This document shows, one piece after another, positions 29,877 to 39,223 of a stretch of 64,000 bases of DNA. Both the position numbers and the translations under genes were made by a program. Within the stretch, counting starts at the first letter, position 1. Each line of letters begins with the position of its first letter. The notes under the pieces are model-generated. The model worked only from the letters and a program-made list of their open reading frames with translations, was not told the origin of the DNA and did no database searches. This DNA is from Cytophaga sp. FL35 (GTDB lineage: Bacteria > Bacteroidota > Bacteroidia > Flavobacteriales > Flavobacteriaceae): NCBI RefSeq assembly GCF_014349235.1, contig NZ_JACSOH010000010.1, forward strand, positions 1 to 64,000. Reading direction: 5' to 3'.

Positions 29877-29887
29877 CAGTACGGGTT

Positions 29888-30613
29888 TTATACACTAAGG
29901 GCCATAAAGGCAAACGCCGCAAGGAAACTTCCAATTACAGGGCCTACAATAGGCACCCAAGCATAGCTCCAATCGCTTTTACCTTTGTTTTTTAAAGGTA
30001 GAATGGTATGCGCAATTCTAGGTCCCAAATCCCTGGCAGGATTAATGGCATAGCCAGTGGGTCCTCCTAAGCTGAAACCTATGCCCATAACCAACAAGGC
30101 AACTGGGAGGGCATCCAAGGACCCTAAAGAAACAGGTTCGTTTGAAATAGTTCCTCCAGCAATATAGAACACCCCAAATACCAACACAAAGGTTCCTATG
30201 ATTTCCGTAACGAGGTTCCAGAAGGGACTTCGTATGGCAGGGGCAGTTGAAAAGGTCGCTAAAATGGAGTCTTTATCATCAGTGGCTTCATACTGCTTTT
30301 TATAGGTTAACCATACTAATATATTACCCATAAAAGCGCCTAATATCTGAGCCAATATATATCCGGGAACCAAATTCCAGCCAAATTTTCCCGCAGCGGC
30401 CAAACCAATGGAAACAGCCGGATTTAAATGTGCACCGCTAACGTCCGCACTTATATAAACTCCAACAAAAACTGCAATACCCCATGCCAATGATATGCCA
30501 ACCCATCCAGAATCCGAACCTTTGGTTCCTTTTAATACTAGGTTAGCAACAATACCATTGCCCAGTAGGATAAGCATGCAAGTGCCAATAAATTCAAATA
30601 AATAGACATTCAT
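29888..30613 (-). CDS. glpF: MIP-family glycerol facilitator/aquaporin
   Basis: A 241-residue six-helix channel of the major intrinsic protein family. Both half-helix signatures are present: SGAHLNPAVS and GYAINPARDLGPR. The Asp after the second NPAR is characteristic of glycerol facilitators, and the length and long loop match GlpF rather than water-specific AqpZ. Inner membrane. No glycerol kinase or dehydrogenase is adjacent; its likely cotranscription with an esterase hints at uptake of a small polyol or other product. The symbol is by family only. Confidence 0.88.
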   Translation of the reverse strand: MNVYLFEFIGTCMLILLGNGIVANLVLKGTKGSDSGWVGISLAWGIAVFVGVYISADVSGAHLNPAVSIGLAAAGKFGWNLVPGYILAQILGAFMGNILVWLTYKKQYEATDDKDSILATFSTAPAIRSPFWNLVTEIIGTFVLVFGVFYIAGGTISNEPVSLGSLDALPVALLVMGIGFSLGGPTGYAINPARDLGPRIAHTILPLKNKGKSDWSYAWVPIVGPVIGSFLAAFAFMALSV

Positions 30614-30800
30614 ATGTTGGTTGGTTTAGGCTGAGAAGTTAAAAAAAATTAGTAAAATGGCGTTTAATCCTTTTCATTTTTACGAAAGATACAATTATAA
30701 GTCAATTATTCTGTAAATAACTGTTTTTTCATTTACGGTAGGTCTTAGATTTTATTTTTAGATTGGGATTATTGTATTGATATGGTAAAGCCGCAGTAAG

Positions 30801-31259
30801 TTAAACTCCAAATTGTTGCAGGTGATGATCAATGTGCTTATAAAATAGGGTATTCCATTCAGTAGAGGTTAGCGGACCAAAAGCATGAGACTCCCTATTG
30901 TTAAAATACGAGGTACCTAATTTTTGTGTTTTTTCAACATGTTCTAGGAGTTTCTTTTTTTCAGATTCAAACTCCCTTTCATCGGTAATCAAAAAAACGG
31001 GAGCAGTTGGCGAGTTCCTTTTGTAAGGTTTGGGTCCCGTGACTACTTTTTTTGCAAAAAGTTTTATAAAAAACTTTTTTAATCCTTTTGGCTTGGGGTA
31101 TTTGTCCGTATATACCAAATCATAGGCTACATTGCAATGGGCCAACATTTGACCCACATTCATTTTACCCCAATGGCCTTTGGATTCTGGAGAAAGTTGG
31201 TTGATTCTTGAGACCAGTTCGGTGGATACTTCGGGTGAGAAACAATCTTTTATGACCAT
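30801..31259 (-). CDS. DUF1569 (DinB-like) protein
   Basis: A 152-residue protein of DUF1569, a DinB-like four-helix bundle. Supporting segments: WGKMNVGQMLAHCNVAYDL near residue 40 (potential metal-ligand His), FEKKKLLEHVEKTQKLG-like helix and GPLTSTEWNTLFYKHIDHHLQQFGV at the C-terminus with the HxxxDHHL histidines. DinB-like proteins are often thiol-dependent metalloenzymes, but no function is assigned here. Monocistronic; divergent from the sensor kinase across a 329-bp gap carrying a palindrome. Confidence 0.78.
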   Translation of the reverse strand: MVIKDCFSPEVSTELVSRINQLSPESKGHWGKMNVGQMLAHCNVAYDLVYTDKYPKPKGLKKFFIKLFAKKVVTGPKPYKRNSPTAPVFLITDEREFESEKKKLLEHVEKTQKLGTSYFNNRESHAFGPLTSTEWNTLFYKHIDHHLQQFGV

Positions 31260-31588
31260 AAGTTTCAGATTTCTAAATTAGGATAAGACGTTTGTCTTAA
31301 AAGTAGTAAAGTATGGTTATAATTTATAAAGCAACACTAAGAAAACTTGATAAAGTGATACTTATGTTTCAATAATTACTGATAATCTATGGTTTTTGTG
31401 ATTATTAATGAATTGTTCTCGAGAACAATGGATTTTTACTATTTATTAACATTTTAACACTTCGTTTTGTAGGAAAAATAAGTAACTTCGAAATTTGTGT
31501 TAAAGTTTTGACCCTATTTAACAAAATTAAAATAGCCCTAATTCCCTCCAAGAACTACCATTTTTATTGATTTGAGTGATTTCAAAAT
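31260..31588. other. 329-bp divergent intergenic region
   Basis: No gene is visible between the divergent DUF1569 and histidine kinase genes. It is AT-rich and contains a perfect 18-bp palindrome at 31412-31429. The closest promoter-like box toward the kinase is TAACTTCG near 31480, one base off TAnnTTTG. Confidence 0.5.
31412..31429. promoter_or_regulatory. Perfect 18-bp palindrome, candidate operator
   Basis: ATTGTTCTCGAGAACAAT is fully self-complementary with no loop, so it suits binding of a dimeric regulator better than an RNA hairpin. It lies 160 bp upstream of the kinase ATG and 153 bp upstream of the DUF1569 start. Confidence 0.55.
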
Positions 31589-33382
31589 ATGTTGAAGAAG
31601 TTCCTCGGTATATTCTTACTACTATATATTCCCTTATTAGTTCTTTCCCTGCTTATGCTAGCGGGGCAACGAAGAGCGCGTATGGTTGAATTCTATGAGG
31701 AAGAAACTTCAGTAGCTATCAACAAAACGTATTTTTTAAGTGATGTCTGTCAGTACCTAGCGCACAATACCATGTACTGGACGTCAATTGAATACCCAAA
31801 AAACTTTGATCCTCTAGGGGAGGATAGGGGATTTCTACAACCCTACCTGGATGTTCTTAGAGACCTGGGTTTTTATGATCAATTTAGGATAATTGATTTG
31901 AATGGTGAGGAATTGTTGAGGTATCAAAGTAATCAAGGCAGGGAAATGGAACTCGCCCAATCACAGAATAAGGTACATCGAGAATATGTGCGAGAAGGTT
32001 TAAAATTAAATAAAGGGGAAGTCTACTTATCCCGTATCAATTTAAATCGGGAAAATGGCGAGATTGAACGGCCGTACAAGCCTGTACTTAGGTCTGTTGG
32101 GCCCATCTACGATTCTAATAATATTAGGCTAGGTTTGGTGGTTATCAATTTTAGAATGGAAGATATTCTAAAGCCTATTGTAAGTTTTAGGTCCAAAGGA
32201 AATACCTATTTGGTAGATTCGGATTTGACGGTGATTACAGCGAGTACTACCAAATATTCGATACCAAATGAAGTAGAAAAATTCCAGGATTCCTTAAAGG
32301 GTATTTATAGATTGGAAGATGTTGGACTTAAAAATTTAAGAGATACAACCTATATATCCAATGGTTCTATTTGGAGTTTACACAAGATGGACTTAACTAA
32401 AGGTTCTTTGCGAAATAGTGCGGTTTTTAATGAACCCGAAGCCATAAAAACTGCCACTGATTGGGCTGTGGTGAGGGAATTGCCGGAAGAAGAAATAAGT
32501 AATGGGCTCTGGCCCATTTACCAAAACTTTATGGTACTTCACCTATTTTCAATAATTGCTTTGACAGGAATAGCCTATGGGTATTTAAAATATCAGCAGA
32601 CCAAATTGCAACTGGTGGGAGAATTGAAGGACAAAAATGAATCATTGGTTCAAAAAAAGAGCGAATTGGAAATGATCAATAAGCAGGTAAAGCAATCCAA
32701 TTTACGCTTAAAGATAAGAAATGAGCAATTGGAACAATTCAGCTACTTGATATCCCACAACCTTCGTTCTCCCGTGACAAATATGACCGTAATCTTGGAT
32801 ATGTTGAAAAAGGAAAAAGATATAATCGGCGTACAGACATTATTGCCTAAGCTGGAATCTATAGCAGACCGCGTTACCAGTCTTACGGAAGATGTTAGAT
32901 ACTATATTTCCATTTTAGATCGTAACGAGGTGGATTTGAAGGAAATTGATTTACGTCAATTAATTGAAAAAGTGCGGGGTGATTTTTCTGAATCTGCTGT
33001 AGATGATGAAAACTTTAAGATAGTTTATGATTTAAAGGAGTGGGATACACTTGTCTTTTCCAAATATTATTTGAAAAGTATCATACATAGTTTTTTGGCG
33101 AATGCCATAAGATTTCGAAATAAAGAAGTGGATTCGTACGTTATATTCCGAAGTGATTTTGAAAAGGGAAGAAGGGTTCTTTATGTAGAAGATAATGGTT
33201 TAGGATTTGACTTTAAAAGGCACAAACACAATGTCTTCAAGTTGTATCGAAGGTTCCACAGAGATATTTCAGGCAAAGGAATGGGTCTTTTTCTTATTAA
33301 AACTTTGTTAGAATCCCTTGATGCGTCTGTAAGTGTTAAAAGTATTGTGGGAAAAGGAACTATTTTTAAGATAATTTTTTAA
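31589..33382 (+). CDS. Membrane sensor histidine kinase
   Basis: A 597-residue kinase: first membrane helix (about 4-22), an extracytoplasmic sensor domain of about 290 residues resembling a double-Cache fold (about 25-310), a second helix (about 312-333), a coiled coil (about 340-385), HisKA (about 388-455; FSYLISHNLRSPVTN with the phospho-accepting His) and HATPase_c (about 490-597; HSFLANAIRFRNKE N-box, DNGLGFDF G1, SGKGMGLFLIKTLL G2). It autophosphorylates and probably passes phosphate to the receiver-only protein 91 bp downstream. Ligand unknown. Confidence 0.92.
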   Translation: MLKKFLGIFLLLYIPLLVLSLLMLAGQRRARMVEFYEEETSVAINKTYFLSDVCQYLAHNTMYWTSIEYPKNFDPLGEDRGFLQPYLDVLRDLGFYDQFRIIDLNGEELLRYQSNQGREMELAQSQNKVHREYVREGLKLNKGEVYLSRINLNRENGEIERPYKPVLRSVGPIYDSNNIRLGLVVINFRMEDILKPIVSFRSKGNTYLVDSDLTVITASTTKYSIPNEVEKFQDSLKGIYRLEDVGLKNLRDTTYISNGSIWSLHKMDLTKGSLRNSAVFNEPEAIKTATDWAVVRELPEEEISNGLWPIYQNFMVLHLFSIIALTGIAYGYLKYQQTKLQLVGELKDKNESLVQKKSELEMINKQVKQSNLRLKIRNEQLEQFSYLISHNLRSPVTNMTVILDMLKKEKDIIGVQTLLPKLESIADRVTSLTEDVRYYISILDRNEVDLKEIDLRQLIEKVRGDFSESAVDDENFKIVYDLKEWDTLVFSKYYLKSIIHSFLANAIRFRNKEVDSYVIFRSDFEKGRRVLYVEDNGLGFDFKRHKHNVFKLYRRFHRDISGKGMGLFLIKTLLESLDASVSVKSIVGKGTIFKIIF

Positions 33383-33473
33383 ATTTAAGTAACTAACACT
33401 TTTAAATAGCAAACAGTAATTGGGGTTTTTAAATGCGAATTTAGAAACCTTGGACAATTAAAATTCAACTAAC

Positions 33474-33884
33474 ATGAGTAAAGCTAACATTTTGTTGGTA
33501 GATGATGATGAAATCTATCTCTACCTAACTGAACGTCTGTTGGAGGGCATCTCTGAGAACTTGGAGATAAATACTTACACAGATGGGGAAAAAGCCTTGG
33601 ATTACATTGGGGAGTGTATCAATGAAGGTAATGAGCTACCAGGTGTTATCCTTTTGGATGTAAACATGCCCTTTTTGGATGGATGGGGATTTTTAAAGGA
33701 ATTTAGAAATCTAAAATCAAAAATGACAGCGCCAGTTCACATTTACTTGGTTACCTCTTCTGAGCGTGAAAGGGACAAGGAACGCGCCAAGGAATTTGAT
33801 GAGTTAACGGGTTATGTGGTAAAACCTGTGTCTGAAGACAAATTAGTAGAAATTCTTACGGCGGTTTATGAAAACCAATGGTAA
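33474..33884 (+). CDS. Receiver-only response regulator
   Basis: A 136-residue single receiver domain with no output domain. The acidic pocket is DDDEIYLYL, the phospho-acceptor is in ILLDVNMPFLDGW (near Asp61), the switch Ser/Thr is in YLVTSSERERD and the conserved Lys is in GYVVKPVS. Such CheY-like proteins act by protein contact or in phosphorelays. It follows the histidine kinase on the same strand and ends before a strong bidirectional terminator, so the two form a compact two-component unit. Confidence 0.92.
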   Translation: MSKANILLVDDDEIYLYLTERLLEGISENLEINTYTDGEKALDYIGECINEGNELPGVILLDVNMPFLDGWGFLKEFRNLKSKMTAPVHIYLVTSSERERDKERAKEFDELTGYVVKPVSEDKLVEILTAVYENQW

Positions 33885-33952
33885 GTAGTGTAAATGATTA
33901 AAGACTAGAGTATAAAAGAAAAATACTATTTTGGTTTGAGACCACAAGAAGT

Positions 33953-33980
33953 AAAAAGGGCGATATAAATCGCCCTTTTT
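33953..33980. terminator. Bidirectional terminator
   Basis: A stem of 12 bp (core gggcgat / atcgccc, loop ataa) flanked by A- and T-runs, between the convergent response regulator and SMP-30 genes. Confidence 0.9.
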
Positions 33981-33982
33981 TA

Positions 33983-34885
33983 TTACCATCTTACCCCTTG
34001 AACGTTCATCATAAGTGTGTAAACGGAGTCCATGGCAGTTATAAACAAAATGTTTTGCTTTGGTCCTCCAAAAGTTACATTGGCCGTCCAGTTTTCTGGC
34101 ACGGGTATGTGTTTTATTTGCTCACCATCAGCATTAAAAACTGTAACGCCATCTCCTGTTAGATATACATTGCCCTTATTGTCCACGGTCATTCCGTCTG
34201 AGCCCATATCTGCAAATAGTTTTTTGTTGGTTACTTTACCTGCCGCATCGATATCGTATACGTAGGTTTTTTTTGCCCCGTTATCTGAGACGTAAAGTCT
34301 TTTTCCGTCTGGTGTTCCAATAATTCCATTGGGTTGTTCATAGTTATCATCAATGACAATTTGTGGTTCAGCAGTCCCCTTTTTCAAGTAGTACACCCTT
34401 CTTGCCGTTTGTTCCGGCTCTTCATGGTTCCACCATGGCCTTTTATAAAAGGGATCCGTAAAGTAAATACCACCTTTGGCATCTAACCATAAGTCATTGG
34501 GCCCATTAAATAGTTTGTTCTCGAAATCATCCAAAAGAACCGTTACTTCCTTATTTAGGTTAATTTTCCAGAGCTCATTTTTTTCATCGGCTGCTGCCAA
34601 AATAGCACCCTCATTGTCAATGTAAAGTCCGTTTGAACGCCCTGCCGGCTTCATGTAATCGCTAACAGTATTGTTTCTGCAATCCCATTTTACGATCCTG
34701 TTATTCGGTTGGTCCGTAAAATAGACATCTCCATTTCTGGCCATTGCAGGACCTTCGGTAAACTTAAACTCTTCAGAAACCAAAGTAAGTTCTGCACCTT
34801 TGGCTACAATGTCTTCCGGTATTTTTTGTGCCCTACAGGAAACAAAACAGCTCAATAAACTGGCACAAATCAGTATTTTTTTCAT
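33983..34885 (-). CDS. SMP-30/gluconolactonase-like lipoprotein
   Basis: A 300-residue six-bladed beta-propeller of the SMP-30/gluconolactonase/LRE family, which hydrolyses sugar lactones with a divalent metal. Visible: FKFTEGPAMARNGDVYFTD (metal-binding Glu), NRIVKWD, FNGPNDLWLDAKGGIYFTDP (Asn/Asp ligands), EQPNGIIGTPDGKRLYVSDNG and ADMGSDGMTVDNKGNVYLTG. The N-terminus has a lipobox-like CFVSC, so it is likely a lipoprotein. It lies 15 bp downstream of the sugar isomerase gene, as a two-gene carbohydrate operon. Confidence 0.88.
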   Translation of the reverse strand: MKKILICASLLSCFVSCRAQKIPEDIVAKGAELTLVSEEFKFTEGPAMARNGDVYFTDQPNNRIVKWDCRNNTVSDYMKPAGRSNGLYIDNEGAILAAADEKNELWKINLNKEVTVLLDDFENKLFNGPNDLWLDAKGGIYFTDPFYKRPWWNHEEPEQTARRVYYLKKGTAEPQIVIDDNYEQPNGIIGTPDGKRLYVSDNGAKKTYVYDIDAAGKVTNKKLFADMGSDGMTVDNKGNVYLTGDGVTVFNADGEQIKHIPVPENWTANVTFGGPKQNILFITAMDSVYTLMMNVQGVRW

Positions 34886-34900
34886 CGTATTAAGTTGTGG

Positions 34901-35734
34901 TTAAAGCGCTTTAAGAAATTGCATATTGTGTTTCATGCTATCCAAGGCATTGTTAGCGTATTCTTCTTGTTCAATAAAGATATGCTCTACGCCAGATGCT
35001 TTTTGGCTGTCCATAATTTGTGCAATATCCAATCCTCCTTTGCCGAATTCTGTACTTTCCTTTTCGTGCATGTCCATATCCTTCAAGTGCCAGCATGGGA
35101 AACGCCCTGGATATTTTTTAAAATAGTCCATTGGTTCAAGCCCGGCCACTACAACCCATCCCAAATCGAGCTCCATAAACACTAGTTCCGGATCGGTATA
35201 GTCCATTAAAACATCATACAGTACTTGGCCTTCGTGACTTTCAAATTCATATTCATGGTTGTGATAGCCAAATTTCATTCCCAACTTTTTACAGGATTCG
35301 CCAGCCTTGTTAAAAGCATCGGCTACTCGTTTGTAATTTTCAACGGTTTGTCCCTTGCTAGGTAAAGAGGAGCAAATAACATATTCTTGACCCGACTCTA
35401 CTGCCTGTGCCATCGTATGGTCAAAATTTTCATCAAGAGCTACATGCCCACTTACTAGTTTCATTCCCAAATTTTCACACTCCTTTTTCATCTCTTTTGG
35501 GGTAAGACCGTAATATAAACCTTTGGAGCTTCTAGCGGATTCTATTTTCTTTATCCCCAAATCGGCTATTTTTCTCAAGGTGCCTTTTGCATCTTTGGCC
35601 AACTCGTCTCTAAAGGTATAGAGTTGTACCCCGTATGCTACATTCTCATGTTTGGTAAAGGAAAATGTTGGTAACAAAAGGCTTCCAGCACCAGCAAGGG
35701 CACTGTTTTTAATAAAAGTTCTACGTGAATTCAT
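34901..35734 (-). CDS. Tat-exported sugar phosphate isomerase/epimerase-like TIM barrel
   Basis: A 277-residue xylose-isomerase-like (AP endonuclease 2 superfamily) protein. The Tat-like signal is SRRTFIKNSALAGAGSLLLP at the start chosen (35734); the frame opens 16 codons earlier, but that extension lacks homology and would bury the signal. Barrel motifs: GVQLYTFRDEL, KFGYHNHEYEFES (His/Glu ligands), FMELDLGWVV, CWHLKDMD and FIEQEEYAN. Members epimerise or isomerise sugars, and exported flavobacterial versions are often next to lactonases or oxidoreductases, as with SMP-30 here. Confidence 0.87.
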   Translation of the reverse strand: MNSRRTFIKNSALAGAGSLLLPTFSFTKHENVAYGVQLYTFRDELAKDAKGTLRKIADLGIKKIESARSSKGLYYGLTPKEMKKECENLGMKLVSGHVALDENFDHTMAQAVESGQEYVICSSLPSKGQTVENYKRVADAFNKAGESCKKLGMKFGYHNHEYEFESHEGQVLYDVLMDYTDPELVFMELDLGWVVVAGLEPMDYFKKYPGRFPCWHLKDMDMHEKESTEFGKGGLDIAQIMDSQKASGVEHIFIEQEEYANNALDSMKHNMQFLKAL

Positions 35735-35865
35735 AAGGTTAATTTTAGTCTTGCTCAAGATAGCGAAATTGGCTGACAACACATTTTAAAAAGGTTCAAA
35801 ATAGATGTGATTGGTGTAGCGGTATTTTACAAAGCTGATTTACTTTTAGATATCAATTTAGTAGT

Positions 35866-36912
35866 ATGAAAATTTTCAACTGTGAAGAGTGTGGTAGCCC
35901 ATTGTATTTTGAAAATACCATGTGTATCGCTTGTGGGAGTGGCTTGGGTTACTTGGAAAAAACTACCCAGCTCGTACCTCTAGCGAGGACTGGTAACCAA
36001 AATTCATTTTTAGGAGAGGATGGAAAAAATTATCGCTATTGTGAAAATCACCAATATGAAGTCTGTAATTGGTTGGTGGAAGAAAGCACCGAAACAACTT
36101 TTTGTACGGCATGTGCTTTGAATAGGACTATTCCTGACCTAAGCAGCCACAATAATCTAGAAGAATGGCGAAAATTGGAAACAGCCAAGCATAGACTGGT
36201 TTATTCGTTAATTAGGCTAGGATTGCAGGTTGAACCCAAATCCGACGAAAACCCAAACGGGTTGGCCTTTGAATTTTTATCGGAAACAGCAACAAAGGGA
36301 GGGGTCACCACCGGACACTTAAATGGAATCATAACCATTAATTTGGCAGAGGCCGATGCGGTGCACCGTGAATATATGCGCAAACAAATGGCTGAACCCT
36401 ACCGAACCTTAATAGGGCATTTTAGACATGAAGTAGGTCATTATTATTGGAATGTCTTAATTGCTAATAATGAAGAAAGGTTAAAGGCTTTTAGAGCGCT
36501 ATTCGGGGATGAGCGAACAGATTATTCGCAAGCCTTGGATGCTCATTATAAAAATGGGGCGCCTGCGGATTGGAGCCATCAATACATCAGTGCTTATGCT
36601 ACTTCGCACCCTTGGGAAGATTGGGCGGAAACTTGGGCTCATTACCTTCATATAATTGATATGCTAGAAACCGCCTTTTACTTTGGTATACAAACCGGTA
36701 ACCAGACTTTGGGAGAATCTCCTTTAAAAATGCAGGCTACTTTTGACCCATATCAAGAACCGGATTTTGAACGCATCAATGAGGCATTTACCCCTTTGAC
36801 CTTTGCTCTAAATAGTTTGAACAGAAGTATGGGGCAACCGGATATTTATCCCTTTGTCATACCCGTTGCCGTTTTGGAAAAGATGAAATTCATTCATCAA
36901 ATTCTTTATTGA
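35866..36912 (+). CDS. Zinc-ribbon putative zinc metallopeptidase (Peptidase_Mx)
   Basis: A 348-residue protein with an N-terminal rubredoxin-like zinc ribbon (CEECGSPLYFENTMCIACGSG) and a second Cys/His cluster (CENHQYEVCNWL, FCTACAL), then a metallopeptidase domain with GHFRHEVGHYYW (HExxH-type, His-Glu-Val-Gly-His near 190) and DWAETWAHYLHIIDML as the downstream Glu region. This matches the family of zinc-binding peptidases described as PF15887-like. No signal peptide, so cytoplasmic. Substrate unknown. Followed by mazG whose promoter lies just after its stop. Confidence 0.85.
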   Translation: MKIFNCEECGSPLYFENTMCIACGSGLGYLEKTTQLVPLARTGNQNSFLGEDGKNYRYCENHQYEVCNWLVEESTETTFCTACALNRTIPDLSSHNNLEEWRKLETAKHRLVYSLIRLGLQVEPKSDENPNGLAFEFLSETATKGGVTTGHLNGIITINLAEADAVHREYMRKQMAEPYRTLIGHFRHEVGHYYWNVLIANNEERLKAFRALFGDERTDYSQALDAHYKNGAPADWSHQYISAYATSHPWEDWAETWAHYLHIIDMLETAFYFGIQTGNQTLGESPLKMQATFDPYQEPDFERINEAFTPLTFALNSLNRSMGQPDIYPFVIPVAVLEKMKFIHQILY

Positions 36913-36930
36913 TTTTTTATACTTCACTTA

Positions 36931-36962
36931 TTGTTTTACCCTTGACTAGATGCTTATTTTTG
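36931..36962 (+). promoter_or_regulatory. Promoter of mazG
   Basis: TTG at 36931-36933, 21-bp spacer and TATTTTTG at 36955-36962 fit the flavobacterial consensus. It lies inside the upstream extension of the mazG frame and therefore supports the ATG at 36981 as the true start. Confidence 0.6.
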
Positions 36963-36980
36963 CATCAAAATTTAAAGGGG

Positions 36981-37754
36981 ATGAATTCCAGGGAAGAACA
37001 ATTAAAAGCGTTTGATAGGTTGCTGACCATTATGGATGAACTAAGGGAGCAATGCCCTTGGGATAAAAAGCAGACCATGCAGACGCTTCGTCACCTTACC
37101 ATTGAGGAAACCTATGAGCTGGGTGATGCCATTTTGGACGATGATTTGGAGGAAGTTAAAAAAGAATTGGGAGATGTACTTTTACACATTGTATTCTATT
37201 CTAAAATTGGCTCTGAAACCCAGGATTTTGACATTGCCGATGTATGTAATACCATTTGCGACAAGTTGATCAACCGTCATCCGCATATTTATGGCGATGT
37301 AGAGGTGAAAAACGAAGAAGACGTAAAGCGCAATTGGGAAAACCTGAAACTTAAAGAAGGTAAAAAAAGTGTTTTGGAAGGCGTACCTAACGGATTACCG
37401 GCCTTGGTAAAGGCCAATCGGGTTCAAGATAAGGTGGCCGGTGTGGGATTTGATTGGGAAAAACCGGAGCAAGTTTGGGAGAAGGTACAAGAAGAACTTC
37501 AGGAATTTCAAGCTGAGGTGGCCAAAGGTGATGCCAATTTAATGGAAGCTGAGTTTGGTGATGTGATGTTTTCCATGGTCAATTATGCCCGCTTTCTAAA
37601 AATCAATCCTGAAAACGCCCTTGAACGAACCAACAAGAAATTTATGGGTAGATTTCAATACCTGGAGCAAAAAGCCAAGGAATTAGGTAAAAACCTTAAG
37701 GATATGACACTTGCTGAAATGGATGTTTTTTGGGAAGAGGCCAAACATCAATAG
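36981..37754 (+). CDS. mazG: Nucleoside triphosphate pyrophosphohydrolase MazG
   Basis: A 257-residue tandem MazG protein that hydrolyses (d)NTPs to NMP and pyrophosphate. First domain: CPWDKKQTMQTLRHLTIEETYEL, DDDLEEVKKELGDVLLHIVFY (ExxE...ExxD metal site). Second domain: VWEKVQEELQEFQAEVA and EAEFGDVMFSMVNYAR. The frame opens at 36909, but the canonical N-terminus (REEQLKAFDRLLTIMDELRE) and a promoter box at 36955-36962 place the start at 36981. Followed by the MATE gene after 58 bp. Confidence 0.95.
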   Translation: MNSREEQLKAFDRLLTIMDELREQCPWDKKQTMQTLRHLTIEETYELGDAILDDDLEEVKKELGDVLLHIVFYSKIGSETQDFDIADVCNTICDKLINRHPHIYGDVEVKNEEDVKRNWENLKLKEGKKSVLEGVPNGLPALVKANRVQDKVAGVGFDWEKPEQVWEKVQEELQEFQAEVAKGDANLMEAEFGDVMFSMVNYARFLKINPENALERTNKKFMGRFQYLEQKAKELGKNLKDMTLAEMDVFWEEAKHQ

Positions 37755-37812
37755 CAAAAACCTCCATAGTTTTTACCACAGATTGATTTAGCACCAAACT
37801 CAACTTTTAGCT

Positions 37813-39201
37813 TTGTTAGCCAAGTACACAAAAGAATTTAGATATAACATAAAACTCTCCGTTCCTGTCATCATGGGAATGTTGGGCCATACCTTTGTTC
37901 AGTTGGCCGATAACATTATGGTGGGGCAATTGGGTACGGCACAATTGGCGGCCGTCTCTTTGGGCAACAGCTTTGTCTTTATTGCCATGAGTATCGGTAT
38001 TGGTTTTTCCACGGCTATTACCCCTTTGGTGGCAGAGGCCGATGGTGCGGGCAATAAGGTCGACGCTAAAAATGCTCTTAAGCATGGGCTCGCTCTTTGT
38101 TCGGTTTTGGGTTTGACGCTATTTGGGTTGATTTTGCTAACAAAGCCATTGATGTATAAAATGGACCAACCCCCTGAAGTGGTAGATTTAGCGCTACCAT
38201 ATTTAGATTTGGTGGCCTTCTCCTTGGTACCCTTAATAATTTTTCAGGCTTTTAAACAGTTTTCTGAAGGGTTATCACAAACCCGCTACCCAATGTACGC
38301 CACCATTATTGCCAACGTGGTGAATATCACTTTGAATTACCTTTTGATTTTTGGAACCTTTGGTTTTCCTGAAATGGGCATCATTGGTGCGGCTATTGGT
38401 ACCTTGGTCTCACGGTTTGTAATGGTACTGTACATTTGGTTCCTGCTAAAAAGTAAGAAGAAATTCCATGATTATGTTACCGGTTTTAAATTCAAAAATT
38501 TAGAACAAAAGGTCCTCAAGAAAATCATAAACTTGGGTTTTCCTTCTTCACTTCAAATGTTCTTTGAAGTGGCCATTTTTACAGCTGCTATTTGGTTGAG
38601 TGGCGTTTTAGGTAAAAATGCCCAGGCAGCCAACCAGATAGCTTTAAATTTAAGTAGTATGACCTTTATGTTCGGTATGGGACTGGGGGTTGCGGCCATG
38701 ATTCGAGTAGGAAATCAGAAGGGATTAAAAAATTATAAGGGACTTAAGCGAATAGGGGAGTCCATTTTCTTTTTGACGTTTTTATTGGAAATCGTTTTTG
38801 CAATTTTATTTTTATTGGGAAGAAATTGGTTTCCGTCATTATATCTAGATGTAGATGATGTCGTGAATATGGCAGATAACTCTGAAGTGATCATTTTGGC
38901 TTCGGAATTATTGTTGGTAGCGGCCATTTTCCAAATTTCAGATGGGGTACAGGTCGTGGTCTTAGGGGCTTTGAGGGGAATGCAAGACGTGAAAATACCC
39001 ACTCTTATTACCTTTATCGCCTATTGGGGAATCGGTTTTCCGGTAAGCTTCTATTTGGGTTTACATACGGGATTAAAGAGTACCGGAATTTGGCTTGGAC
39101 TGTTAACAGGACTCACCGCTTCAGGTATTATGTTGTATCTTCGCTTTAATTATCTAACCAATAAATTGATTGCAAAATCGGCTTCGAGCACTGTGTTTTA
39201 A
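37813..39201 (+). CDS. MATE family efflux transporter
   Basis: A 462-residue 12-helix transporter of the MATE (NorM/DinF) family, exporting drugs or metabolites against Na+ or H+. Family features: VPVIMGMLGHTFVQLADNIMVGQLGTAQLAAVSLG at the N-terminal half (positions 17-51), ITPLVAEADGAG, and the internally repeated second half from LGFPSSLQMFFEVAIFTAA. Start is a TTG at 37813, chosen because it gives the conserved short N-terminal helix; the next ATG lies within the first membrane segment. The next small gene begins just after its stop. Confidence 0.93.
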   Translation: MLAKYTKEFRYNIKLSVPVIMGMLGHTFVQLADNIMVGQLGTAQLAAVSLGNSFVFIAMSIGIGFSTAITPLVAEADGAGNKVDAKNALKHGLALCSVLGLTLFGLILLTKPLMYKMDQPPEVVDLALPYLDLVAFSLVPLIIFQAFKQFSEGLSQTRYPMYATIIANVVNITLNYLLIFGTFGFPEMGIIGAAIGTLVSRFVMVLYIWFLLKSKKKFHDYVTGFKFKNLEQKVLKKIINLGFPSSLQMFFEVAIFTAAIWLSGVLGKNAQAANQIALNLSSMTFMFGMGLGVAAMIRVGNQKGLKNYKGLKRIGESIFFLTFLLEIVFAILFLLGRNWFPSLYLDVDDVVNMADNSEVIILASELLLVAAIFQISDGVQVVVLGALRGMQDVKIPTLITFIAYWGIGFPVSFYLGLHTGLKSTGIWLGLLTGLTASGIMLYLRFNYLTNKLIAKSASSTVF

Positions 39202-39223
39202 AGCCGTTAGCAAAACTAAAAAT

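Noticed and set aside
36909-36980. MazG start at 36909 and overlap with the peptidase gene
   Set aside because: The extra 24 residues lack homology and contain the TATTTTTG promoter; the ATG at 36981 gives the conserved N-terminus.
38733-39002. 89-codon minus-strand frame within the MATE gene
   Set aside because: Shadow of the MATE coding sequence; the product shows no recognisable features.
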